A DNA stretch of 64,000 nt from Iris pallida (Eukaryota; Streptophyta; Magnoliopsida; Asparagales; Iridaceae), in contig JANAVB010006999.1 of assembly GCA_029216955.1 (NCBI GenBank), positions 1,978,431 through 2,042,430 on the forward strand, given 5' to 3'. Position 1 is the first letter of the stretch; the number at the start of each line of letters is the position of its first letter. Under the pieces are notes generated by a model, which made no database searches, had not been told where the DNA came from, and saw nothing but the letters and a program-made list of their open reading frames with translations. Positions 54,756 through 64,000 of this stretch are shown here, one piece after another. The translations under genes were made by a program, and so were the position numbers.

Positions 54756-55990
54756 CTTAAATCCGTACCTAGGATTAGCATGTCGTCCACGTATAGACAA
54801 ACGATTACTCCTCTTCCGTCAGCAAACTTCGTATAGACACACTTGTCTGTTTCACTGACCCTGTAGCCATTTGACCTTATCACCTTGTCAAACTTCTCAT
54901 GCCACATTTTGGGAGCTTGCTTCAAACCATACAGAGACTTCATCAACTTGCAGACTTTGTCTTCCAGACCTCTGACGACAAAACCTTCTGGTTGTTGCAT
55001 GTAGATCTCTTCGGTCAGCTCGCCATTAAGGAATGCCGTTTTCACATCCATCTGATGTATCACCAGCTTGTGTATTGCTGCTAAAGCAATTAACAATCTG
55101 ATAGTTGTCATCCGAGCTACTGGAGCATAAGTGTCAAAGTAGTCGATCCCCTGCTTCTGAGCAAACCCCTTGGCCACTAGCCTGGCCTTGAACTTGTCAA
55201 TGGTTCCATCTGCTTTCATCTTCTTCTTGAAGATCCATTTGCATCCGATGGGTCTTGTTCCTTCTGGTAGGTCGACCAATACCCATGTGTTATTGGAGGT
55301 GATTGAGTCAATCTCGTTGTCAATCGCCTCCTTCCAGAATATAGCATCTCTGGTCTTCATCGCCTCATCATAGGTAAGCGGATCTGCTTCCACATGATAG
55401 GTGACGAAGTCATCTCCGAAGTCTTTCGGCCTCCTCGCTCGCTTAGTTGACGGCTCAGCGAGTTCTGGTTCAGCTGGTGTGTCCTCGACAACAACTCCAT
55501 CTTGGACTACTGGTTCGATAAAGATCTCTGTCTGCTCCGCACCCTCATTATTCTCCGGAATGTCCGTGAGAACAATGTTCTTGTGCCTTGCAAACTTTTC
55601 TTCAAAATATTCAGCATCGCGAGATTCGATGATATGATTTGACTCGATATCAAGGAATCTCCGAGCATCACTCTTCTCGGCATACCCCAGGAAGATCGCC
55701 TTAGTAGTCCTTGTCCCCAGCTTCTGAATCTTTAGATCCGGGAGCTTCACATAAGCCAGGCACCCCCACACTCGAATGACATTCAGGTTGGGTCTGACTT
55801 TGAACCAGAGTTCATGAGGAGTTATGTCGAAAGTTGCATACGGTACTCTGTTCAGAATGAAAGTGGCCGTTAATGTAGCTTCTCCCCAATAGCACTTTGG
55901 GAGACCCGCAGTCAACAGCATAGAATTCATCATCGCTGTCAACGTTCTGTTCTTCCTTTCTGCTACTCGTTGGATTGTGGAGAATACGGA
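54650..55990 (-). pseudogene. Integrase C-terminus and reverse transcriptase of the nested copia element
   Basis: The 430-codon frame begins just after the integrase catalytic glutamate (VAERKNRTLTAMMNSM spans the junction) and continues with WGEATLTATFILNRVP and KAIFLGYAEKSDARRF. RT follows: TWVLVDLPEGTRPIGCKWIF, KARLVAKGFAQKQGIDYFDT, MDVKTAFLNGELTEEIYMQQ and the catalytic LYVDDMLILG. A frameshift at about 54755 breaks the link to the thumb region. Confidence 0.92.
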
Positions 55991-56654
55991 GCCGTCGTCT
56001 CGTTGATGATTCCATGTTCTTTACAGAATGATGAGAATTCATGAGACCTATCTTCCCCACCTCGATCACTCCTCAGCCTCTTGAGTTGTTGTCCAGTTTG
56101 CCGTTCAGCCTCGGCCCTGAACTCCTTGAACTTCTCGAATGCTTCGTCTTTAGATTTGAGTAAATAGACGAAGGCATACTTGGAGAAGTCATCGATGAAA
56201 GTAATGAAATACTTCATTCCGGCCTTTGTAGAGAATGTTTGAAGTCACAGATATCTGAGTGAACCAACTCCAGAAGATCTGTGCTTCGATGGACCCTGTG
56301 GAAGGGTTTCCTAGTGATCTTCGTCTGAGCACATATCTCACATTTCTCTACCTTACCCCCACACTTGGAGATAAGTCCTAGACTAGACATTTTGTTTATT
56401 CGCTTACAATGAACATGTCCTAGTCTATTATGCCACAACTCAAGAGAGTAATTCAAACTAGTGATAGCATTGACATTATTATGCTGGGTTACAACAAGCT
56501 GAATTTTGTACATTCCTTCAGTCTGAAAAGCTTTCCCGAAGAAAGTACCCTTCTTGGACATCACCATTTGGCCAGCATTGATGTCCATCCTCCCTGCGTT
56601 GCAGAGCAGGCTCCCAGAGATCAGGTTCTTTGCGATTGCAGGAACATGCTTCAC
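55963..56654 (-). pseudogene. Integrase N-terminus and core of the nested copia element
   Basis: The first frame (to 56214) has the HHCC zinc finger (LWHNRLGHVHCKRI, then CEICAQTK) and the first core aspartate (LVHSDICD). After a break at about 56214 the next frame gives FITFIDDFSKYAFVYLL and RLRSDRGGE with the second aspartate, ending near 55963 at YSPQSNE. Another shift separates it from the glutamate region. Together these are the D, D and E residues of a copia integrase. Confidence 0.88.
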
Positions 56655-57753
56655 ACCTTGAAGCGTCAGAATGTTCCCCTGTAAGCTTCAGCTCCACCGT
56701 CCCGATCCCCAGTACTTCAGCTTGTGCCTGGTTCGCCATCATGACTTTCTCGGAAGTAGGCTCATAGGAGACGAACCAGTCCTTGTCTGAACAGACATGA
56801 CATGTCGCGCCAGTGTCTATCCACCAGTCCAAGTCTGCCCCCACAGTTGCAACCTGTGCTATCATGGCAACCTGATTAGTAACCAAAGAAACCTTGTTAG
56901 GCTCACCTTGCTCTTTGGGCTTGGACTTGCATTCACTTTTATAGTGACCCTTCTTGCCACAGTTGAAGCAAGTCACATGGGACTTGGACTTCTCTTGCTT
57001 GAATCCTGGACCCTTCACTTTCAGATTCGAGAAGTCCTTCTTCTTGTGGTGAGAAGCCGCCTGCTTCCCTTTGTTCTCTCTGGTGGCTTGAACCAGATTC
57101 GCCGTTGCTAGTTGCTTGGACAGGTGTCCAACTTCTGTGAGAGCGCATCTCGTCCTCAACATGAATCTCGCTGAGGAGATTATCCAGGCTAATCTCCATC
57201 TTCTTCCTATGCATCCTTGCATAGATGTTGCTCCATCCTGGAGGAAGTTTTGCCACGATCCCTCCAAAGACGAACTTGTCGACGAGGGGCATGCTATCGT
57301 CCTCCAGTTTCTGGCGCAGCTTCAGGAACTCTTTCACTTGGGGCAGCATGGTCTTCTCGTCTTCAAAGACCCATTTGTGGTATTTTTCAACCATGAACAT
57401 CTTCGACGGGCCTCGTCGTCGTCATACAGCTTCCCCACGGACTCCCAGATCTCTTTGGCAGAAGTCCTCTTTGTGTAGGACTCGGCCAGAGAGTCTTCCA
57501 TGGAATTCAGGATCAGCAGCCTGCATATGCTGTTATCCTTTTTCCACTTCGTCTGCTTGCTCGTAGCAGCGGCCAGAACAGCAGCAGATCCTGTTGCTGG
57601 AACGATTGGTTCTTCCTCATCCAACACGTGATCAACATCCACGAGTTGAAGGTTCAGAGTCACCTTTCGCTTCCAAATCTGGAAGTGTTCGCCGTCGAAT
57701 TTCTCCAACTTGTTAAAGCCGGTATCGACAAGCGAAGCACGAGTGTTTTCCAT
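56518..57753 (-). pseudogene. Gag and protease of the nested copia element
   Basis: The ATG at 57751-57753, just inside the LTR edge, opens MENTRASLVDTGFNKLEKFD. Gag continues in three frames: to 57334, then 57400-56939 (MFMVEKYHKWVFEDEK), then 57267-56518. The last contains a CCHC knuckle (CFNCGKKGHYKSEC, about 56935-56976) and the protease site WWIDTGATCHVC near 56800-56835, with the D-T-G triad intact. Gag builds the particle and protease cuts the polyprotein. At least two frameshifts inactivate it. Confidence 0.88.
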
Positions 57754-57774
57754 CGTATCGTATAGCTTTGAGAT

Positions 57775-58634
57775 TGTTAGTCTATTTGCAAACAATCGAT
57801 GGAAAACTCAGTTGCAATCCCTAAGAAGAGATGCAAAGAAAGCAGTTGCAATCCCTAAAAAAGAGATGCAAAGAAAGCAGTTGCAATCCCTAAAAAAGAG
57901 ATGCAAATAATGCTGATTGCGTAGCCTAAACGATTAAAAAAATCGAATCGCGTTTGCAATAGCGATTTCTCGAAGGCAACAAGAGATCAACAACAGTTGA
58001 GTCTCAGATTCTCGAAGGCAACAGAAAGAGGAAGGAAGAAGAAGAGCGGATCTCGCTGGGGTGTTGAACACCGGCGCTCAAAGCTATACCCGCAGTACGG
58101 ATAAGCTCCCAGGAACCAGCAAGTTCAGAAGACTTCTGGAACGCTCGTAAGTCAATATTTGAGACTTGAACGGGCTTCCTGGACTTAACAGACTCCCTCA
58201 ACTCTCTTCTTGGTGCATCTTTCAAGGAGGCCAAGGGGCTCTATTTATAGAGTGGAGTTGAGACTTCACCTCTTCTCCTATCCGATGTGGGACTAAAATA
58301 CCAATACTCAAAAATAGAGTTTGATATTTAGATCATCCCACAATCAGCATAGAAGTGTGCCAGTCCACCGCTACCCCCGAACCCTCCCGTGCATGCACGA
58401 GACATCTTGGAGTCCGCGTCCGAGTCCGAGTCCGCACAACAAAAATTAACTTGCATCCTTGTTGGATTTAATCCTTTTTCCTTCTAGGAAAATACTTCCA
58501 CATGGCACAAACTTGTGCCCCACTACACCTCATGTGCACACCTCAACACAAGCAATGCATATATTGAGATACTCACCATTTGGTGTAGCCGATGTGGGAC
58601 TATCTTTTCTAGTCCAAAGGCAAAAACACCAACA
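57775..58634 (-). repeat. 5' LTR of the nested copia element
   Basis: Partner of 51908-52776 with the same 35-bp units (57808-57908) and minus-strand TATA box near 58240-58253. A few single-base indels separate the two copies. After the LTR end the minus strand reads ATCTCAAAGCTATACG; this is not a clear tRNA primer site. Confidence 0.93.
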
Positions 58635-61400
58635 TAGTTGAATGAAGTTTTTTTTGTTTCTTTTCTAGATCGAAGTGCACATGGCTTTTACTAGTTTGAA
58701 ATACACGTGGCTTTATTGTTATTGTCAAACTTTGTTTCATTTCTCATTTGTTAATTGTTTTGAACTATATGTAAAGGATTTGTGAACCATATGAGTTGTA
58801 AAGATTTGTCTTTCTAAACTCTACCTTTGCCTTGTTTGAGTGTAGAAATATAAAAATTTAGTATCTTGTTGTTTAGGTCAATATTCATGAGTTTAATGTA
58901 TTTATCAATACATTTACTTAATTGGATCAATATCTTTCCAGTTTAAATTATTTGGTTTAACCAAGTTAGTCATCTTATTGAACTCTTGGACCTAGAATTC
59001 TGTGAGAAAATTTGGTTTCACATAGTAAATTTTGTTCATATCTACATTAAAAATAAATTTATAATTTATAATTACAATAAATAAAAATTTGCATCTTTAT
59101 AATAGAATATACTATTACTGGAAATTAAATTTATCTCGTTGGAAAATAGTTTGGTATTTCTTGAGAAATAATTTTCTTCATATAATTATCCCAAAATTGC
59201 AACTTCTTCTATTGTCTAATTTTTTTTAATTACTCAAAATCTATAATTTCAATAGAATTCATTTATTTCTATCATTATTGCATTTATAGCAATATTAATG
59301 TTGTTGTAACCGATTGGTTCAAATGAGTGTTGATTTGATTGTGATATTTTATACAATAACTAGAGTAAATTTTTAAGAAGACTTATTTAGTATATTGGGT
59401 GTAAGGATCTTTAAATGTGGTAAGTAAATTATCGGATGAATTAAATTGTTCAAATTCAGTTTTAAATTTTTGGCTTTGATTACTAATTTTATTGGGCTGG
59501 AGCCTCGTCTTGTGTTTTTAGATTTATTTCCATTCAGATTGAGTTTCAAACTCATAGGGTGGAAAACTAAGTCTATTTACATCACTCTCATTTTCTACCA
59601 AAAAAAAAGTTGCTTGTGGATCTATAAACTTATATAAATATGTATTATAATTTTTCATAAAATTAATTGATTGTTATACGAGTCAGTATAATCTTATTGG
59701 ATTTGAGACGATCCCATCTAAAATTGCTCGTAATATTTGTATAAGTCAATATCTCGTGTAACGTGATGATATTGAAAAGTTTCGACCATTAACTATATTT
59801 GGTTCTTTGAATTTAGCTTGCATTATTCTTTGGCTGCTAAAGATGTGTATATTACACTAGCACACTTGCTGATTTTTTATGCTTAAGGGATCGTTTAGTA
59901 GCCATAATTAAATATTAAGGTACTTTGTTTCTTCACAAATAAGGAGTCTTCTATTGGTGTAGATGGATCCAAAGAAAATCCAATGGTAACTAAAGTTCTA
60001 CAGTTATTTTATGTTTTGGATCTTTAGATTACTTTTGATTGGAAAATTATACATGATTAATCGGTCATAGTTTGTATTTGTTCTTGCTGCATTATTTACT
60101 TATTCGGTATTTAATATAATGTATCAGATTGATGATATAAATATGTATGACTGTATGTATTGATTTTGCACTACAGAATTAATAATGATATTTTTGTAAT
60201 TAAGAAATATCTAAAAAAACTATTTATCTGATTATTTTACAAATATTGTTGAATTATTGTTAATGTTAAAATTTATTACAAAATTGTATTATTATGCATA
60301 AATACATTGTTGTGCTAGAATGAACAAGGTGTTCATCATTTTAATTATATTTCTTATGGAAACTAACATTTATTATTTTTGAGGACCGAATTATTAGATA
60401 TTTATCCTTTTCGGACATTAATTTGTAATACCATCTCTTCAAGTCAGAAGTATTAGAAGTTGGAACATGTTAGAAAAGGAGCAAACATACTAAGGGATAA
60501 AAAATCTCTCAAAATAATGTACAAATTGACATTTCTTCTGAAGTGCTATTACTAAGCCGAAATTAAAAGGTACAAAATTGCTCTGATACGTGGAATGGTA
60601 ATTTTTCACATTTACAATTTTCTTTATTTTGATTACTAAATTTAATTGGACAAATATATGAATTCTGTAAGCCATCATTAATTCTTGATTTATGGTTATA
60701 ATGGATCATTCGTTCCTTGATCGATTTACAATTTTGAACCTTAAATGATCATTGTGTCACATATTAGAGTTTCTACTCAGACAAAGAAACCACAAATTAT
60801 TCTGTCACAAAATTTAAATTATATTGGACAAGCATTGGTTTGCTATAAACAGTGATATTATAATATCTTTTGATACGTTCAAACAAGTTAGTCAAAAAAA
60901 AAATAGTTAGTGAAATTGCAAATTCTTTCAAATCTAAGTTTTAAAAGTTGAGATTATTTTGGGTACAAGCCGAAAGGGTCCTTCTGTCAACCGGACGTAA
61001 ATAGCTCTAAGCGACACGGTACTTAATCGTCCCCCTATGGACCTCCGCTAGCTGGGAACCGGCCCCTACAACTAACCCAAATTAATCAACACTTGATAAA
61101 CTAAAGATTTTTTAAGATTGATTAGCAAAATCACTTAAACTATTATTCTAGTACTTAGACTGTCATTTTGTAAACACGGCAAGTAAAGATAAATCTTTAA
61201 AGCCAAGGCTAAAAATTACTGTGTCTTACTTTAAGAAGTGATAGACTCTGATGCATTTTGACTCACTATCTTAGTGCTTATACTAATTAGTAGAATCACA
61301 TACTTTGATTCTAATGACACAAAATATGATTTATGAGTAACCCAAACATCTAGCTTAGTCAAATAAAAAATTCTATAGAAATTGACTATTATTGGTTTCA
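58635..61400 (+). other. Right interior of the outer copia element, decayed
   Basis: AT-rich with no recognisable domain. A GC-richer patch at 60970-61075 (CCGAAAGGGTCC, then CCGCTAGCTGGGAACCGG) stands out but matches nothing I know. Confidence 0.5.
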
Positions 61401-61479
61401 TAGAATTCTTAAGTGTCTTTCTGAGTCATTACAAGACATTTTCTTCAGATATAAAGACACTAAAGATCACCAAGATTCA

Positions 61480-61980
61480 GTTTAATGTTTCATCTGGGAA
61501 CAACTTTGATACCCATAAGTTGATAGGTCAATGTGACAAACTATCATAGCTAGGAGTATCAAAGAATTTGAAATTGTATACTTAAACATAGCTTGTACTA
61601 AAGCTGAATGGATCAGATATCTTACTATGTAAATATCAAATAGATCCAAGTCTAAAGTTTACTCTTGCTATGACTTCATGAAGTATTGAACAGATTAAGC
61701 ATCTTATTATATACATGATATACATATTTCTGTACCTGTCATTTCTATAAATTATGCTAAAGAACTGGTAAAGCATGATCTTGTAAATTTTAAGATGAAC
61801 AGGTACTTGCAGCTGCATTTCAAGACATTAAAAGAGCCTAAAAGGCAAAAATGTGGTTCTTGATTATAAAAGAACTTTACAGATCTCTTGACGAAGAGTC
61901 TGTTTACTCTTGACAAAGAGTTTGTCTAGGAAATTATTTCTAGAATCATCGAGGGAGATGGGGTTAAGCCCATAGTTTAG
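61480..61980 (+). pseudogene. RNase H remnant of the outer copia element
   Basis: Broken frames keep the end of copia RNase H: YLNIACTKAEWIRYLT near 61579-61628 and FTDLLTKSLFTLDKEFV near 61876-61928, the latter matching the C-terminal 'LADPLTK' region. Stops occur between and after these. This fixes the outer element as copia-type on the plus strand. Confidence 0.6.
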
Positions 61981-62613
61981 TCACCAGCAGTGGCAACCCA
62001 ACCGAGTCTGACTGGAGATTCCAAGAAGCCGGTTCAATAGGTAGAAACAAACTAGACTAGGTGACTATTATGGAACACTGACCTTGAGATTAAATTCTCT
62101 TTAAAATAAAAATTCAAGAGGCTGTACATGTGTACATTGATACCCCATCCCTATGGTGATAATGTCCTTGTGTGATATGGATAGGGTGAGTTTAAACTCT
62201 TAATAAGTCCAAGCATGATATGCAGGGTTGATTCCTATCACCAACCCTTGAGGACTTACCTATATGAGAGGTCGTGAGGGCCGCGACTATAGGACAGTGT
62301 GATCCTAGACAACTCTCATGAATATAAAAAAGTGCGCATGGCCAACCAAACGCGCCACCCGATAGACCCAAGTACCTCTAGCATACTATGTATGCTATTG
62401 TCTGAATCTGGTACAAAAGACTGATTCAAGGCGTAGTCCATCAAGCTTTTCTTCAAATAAAAACAATAATCACTACGTGAGATTCAAGGCTGTAGTCCAT
62501 CTCATTTATGCATAGTATATAACTGTCCATAAATTCTCTTACTCCTCTCATCTCTTGTTTCTTTCCTTCTACTACCCTGGAACTTGACCTTTTTTTTGGG
62601 GGGGGGGGGAGAT
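61981..62613 (+). other. 3' untranslated region and purine tract of the outer copia element
   Basis: No gene. The final stretch is T-rich then GGGGGGGGGGGAGAT (62598-62613), a very strong polypurine tract. AAGGCGTAGTCCATCAAG near 62427 and AAGGCTGTAGTCCATCTC near 62486 form a short direct repeat. Confidence 0.7.
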
Positions 62614-63197
62614 TGTTGGCAACATATGCTGTTTTGAGCAAAAGCTCAAGTCCAATTTTCACTTAGAGATTCAAGACTCCTCCTCATTTATTTTTGACCG
62701 TTATAAACCCAATAAATTAGAAACATTTGACATCTTAAATCCTGTCCAGATACATTGTATCACATGTTTTATTTGAATTATTTGTAACGTTTAATTCTTT
62801 ATTGGCTGGATTAAATTGCTTTCAATCTCCATTACTCCATGACCGTTGGAGAAAAGCCTATATATTGAGGCTTATCTCAATACTTCGGGATACACCAAAA
62901 TTCCTTTACGAATACTCTCTTCTCTAATCTCGTCTTTTCCGATCCGAGCTTTCTTTTCTTCGTTGTTGCTGTGGGCAGAGCTAAGTCAGGGTCACTCTCT
63001 CTCCTTCGTGTACGGCAAGGAGATTCCGGTGGAGCGGAGATTTTACCACTAGGAGCGTTCGGATACGGTCTGCACATAGACCCAGACTAACTCTTAGGGC
63101 GGTGCTACGTGCGCGACTTCCCCGGAGGCCGATAACATTTACATATTTTATTTAGTTTGCAGATTTCTAAGTGAAGAATATTGAAGAAAATCCAACA
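62614..63197 (+). repeat. 3' LTR of the outer copia element
   Basis: Matches 50137-50721 closely, starting TGTTGGCAACATATG and ending ATCCAACA. Confidence 0.92.
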
Positions 63198-63250
63198 ATT
63201 TCGACCATGCCGTCCTCTATGATGTTCTATTAGTGAGGATCCATTACTTA
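63198..63250 (+). pseudogene. SKP1-like fragment, continuation
   Basis: After the right TSD the frame reads FDHAVLYDVLL, which continues the AWDATFAKF reading left of the element. It then degrades to a stop (TGA near 63236). Confidence 0.7.
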
Positions 63251-64000
63251 TTCTCCTGACATTTGTTGATATATTCTTCTGACAATTTTAGTTCCGAATT
63301 ATTTTTATAGAACTTTCCGCATGGAAAGTTGGTTCTGTTAGGATCATGGATTTCATCTATTTCGCGAATGATAATTTTTGTTAGGGTTTTCTATATTGAT
63401 TATGATGTGTTCATGTGAATGATAGAAAGGGAACCATGTATCATATTTTTTTCCTAAATGTTTCTGCTGCAAGTGTCCATCTCTATTTTAAATTATGCAA
63501 GGAGAAGAATGATAGAAAAGAGAACCGTATATCATATTTTAGATTATTCTAAATTATGGCGTGTTTCTGTTTTAAGTGTCTGTTTATTTTAATGTTGTTG
63601 TTTCAAGTATCTATACTTTTAGAGTGTTAGGTTCAAAAAACACATGGTGAAGGCTACATTTTTTTCTTCGTCAATTTTGGAAATGAGTTCCTTTCTCTAT
63701 TTGTACTCAAATATTTCTGTAGTTTAAATACTTTGTTAGAAAAACTTCAATTTGTTTATCGTGTTTCTATCATTTTTTTATGTTTTTATCGTTAATGTAT
63801 TTGATATCATTGTCATTTTAATATTTCTATCATTAATGTATAGATATTTAGGAAGACAGAAACAGTGGCTGGGTTCCAACGGAGGTGAGGCGAGGCCGCG
63901 CGGGGTTTAAATCGGAGGGGGGGTTTAAATCAGAGCTGAGGTTGAGAAAGAGGAGTTGGAAGATTGTCCATTAGAACGATTTTTATGAGGGTTGAAACGA
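63251..64000. other. AT-rich tail of the window
   Basis: No gene is recognised. Imperfect repeats of AATGATAGAAAGGGAACC and GAATGATAGAAAAGAGAACC type occur at 63418-63435 and 63507-63526. The last 130 bp are GC-richer, with two GGGTTTAAATC repeats. Confidence 0.5.

Larger units (their letters stand above)
51908..58634 (-). mobile_element. Nested Ty1/copia element
   Basis: LTRs of 869 bp (51908-52776) and 860 bp (57775-58634) start TGTTAGTC on the plus strand and end CACCAACA. TAGTT at 51903-51907 and 58635-58639 is a perfect TSD. Gag, protease, integrase, RT and RNase H read in that order on the minus strand. The purine tract on the minus strand (ATGTGGGGGAT) adjoins the 3' LTR at 52777-52787. 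All domains are recognisable, but about six frameshifts or stops make it inactive. It is younger than its host element, which is far more decayed. Confidence 0.93.
50137..63197 (+). mobile_element. Outer Ty1/copia element inserted in the SKP1-like pseudogene
   Basis: LTRs of 585 bp (50137-50721) and 584 bp (62614-63197) start TGTTGGCAA and end ATCCAACA. The flanks AGTTC (50132-50136) and ATTTC (63198-63202) match as a TSD with one change. A strong purine tract (GGGGGGGGGGGAGAT) precedes the right LTR. The interior is largely decayed; RNase H traces near 61500-61960 mark it as copia-type in plus orientation. A second copia element is nested at 51908-58634. Confidence 0.85.

Overview
Nuclear DNA of a flowering plant. 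The window is almost entirely a nest of LTR retrotransposons, with a few broken host-gene pieces between them. Evidence for a plant source: Ty1/copia and Ty3/gypsy pol genes with plant-lineage features (Tat-type second RNase H, plant mobile domain), an initiator-Met type primer site, GT-AG introns, and fragments of SKP1-like, DEAD-box helicase and uridylate kinase genes. GC-rich exon-like patches hint at a monocot, but the sequence does not settle the species. No intact cellular gene was found.

Layout. (1) 1-4.8 kb: a decayed Ty1/copia element whose left end lies outside the window, followed by TA, TG and AGCAG simple repeats. (2) 5141-13162: a non-coding, LARD-like element with 2.35-kb LTRs and a TTAGG target-site duplication (TSD). 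It sits in an older LTR, called D here (13163-14728 and 42189-42972). (3) 14729-42188: a second LARD-like element, A, with 4.36-kb LTRs and TSD ATTGT, also inserted in D. (4) 14923-30952: a 16-kb Ty3/gypsy Tat-lineage element, B, on the minus strand with TSD GACGG, inserted in the 5' LTR of A. (5) 42973-45466: a small island holding one exon of an RH10-like DEAD-box helicase, two exons of a plastid-type uridylate kinase and a MITE-like foldback element. (6) 45467-49540: element E, same broad family as A and D, minus strand, TSD CCAGG, with nearly all of its 3' LTR missing. (7) 49875-50136: a SKP1-like pseudogene cut by a 13-kb Ty1/copia element (50137-63197). That element is itself cut by a younger minus-strand Ty1/copia element (51908-58634, TSD TAGTT). 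The SKP1 reading resumes at 63198.

The most interesting object is element B. Between its pol gene and its 3' LTR it carries a complete transcription unit on the opposite strand: TATA box, GA-rich leader, start codon, two GT-AG introns with matching phases, a plant-mobile-domain protein with a basic segment and C-terminal coiled coil, and a poly(A) signal. Its LTRs also carry divergent TATA boxes and a short antisense ORF with its own poly(A) signal. The introns can survive retrotransposition because they lie antisense to the genomic RNA. The gene is now broken by three stops and a frameshift, and the element lacks a recognisable gag.

The nesting gives a relative order: D before A and before the 5141-13162 element; A before B; SKP1 piece before the outer copia before the inner copia. 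All TSD, PBS and boundary calls were made by eye.
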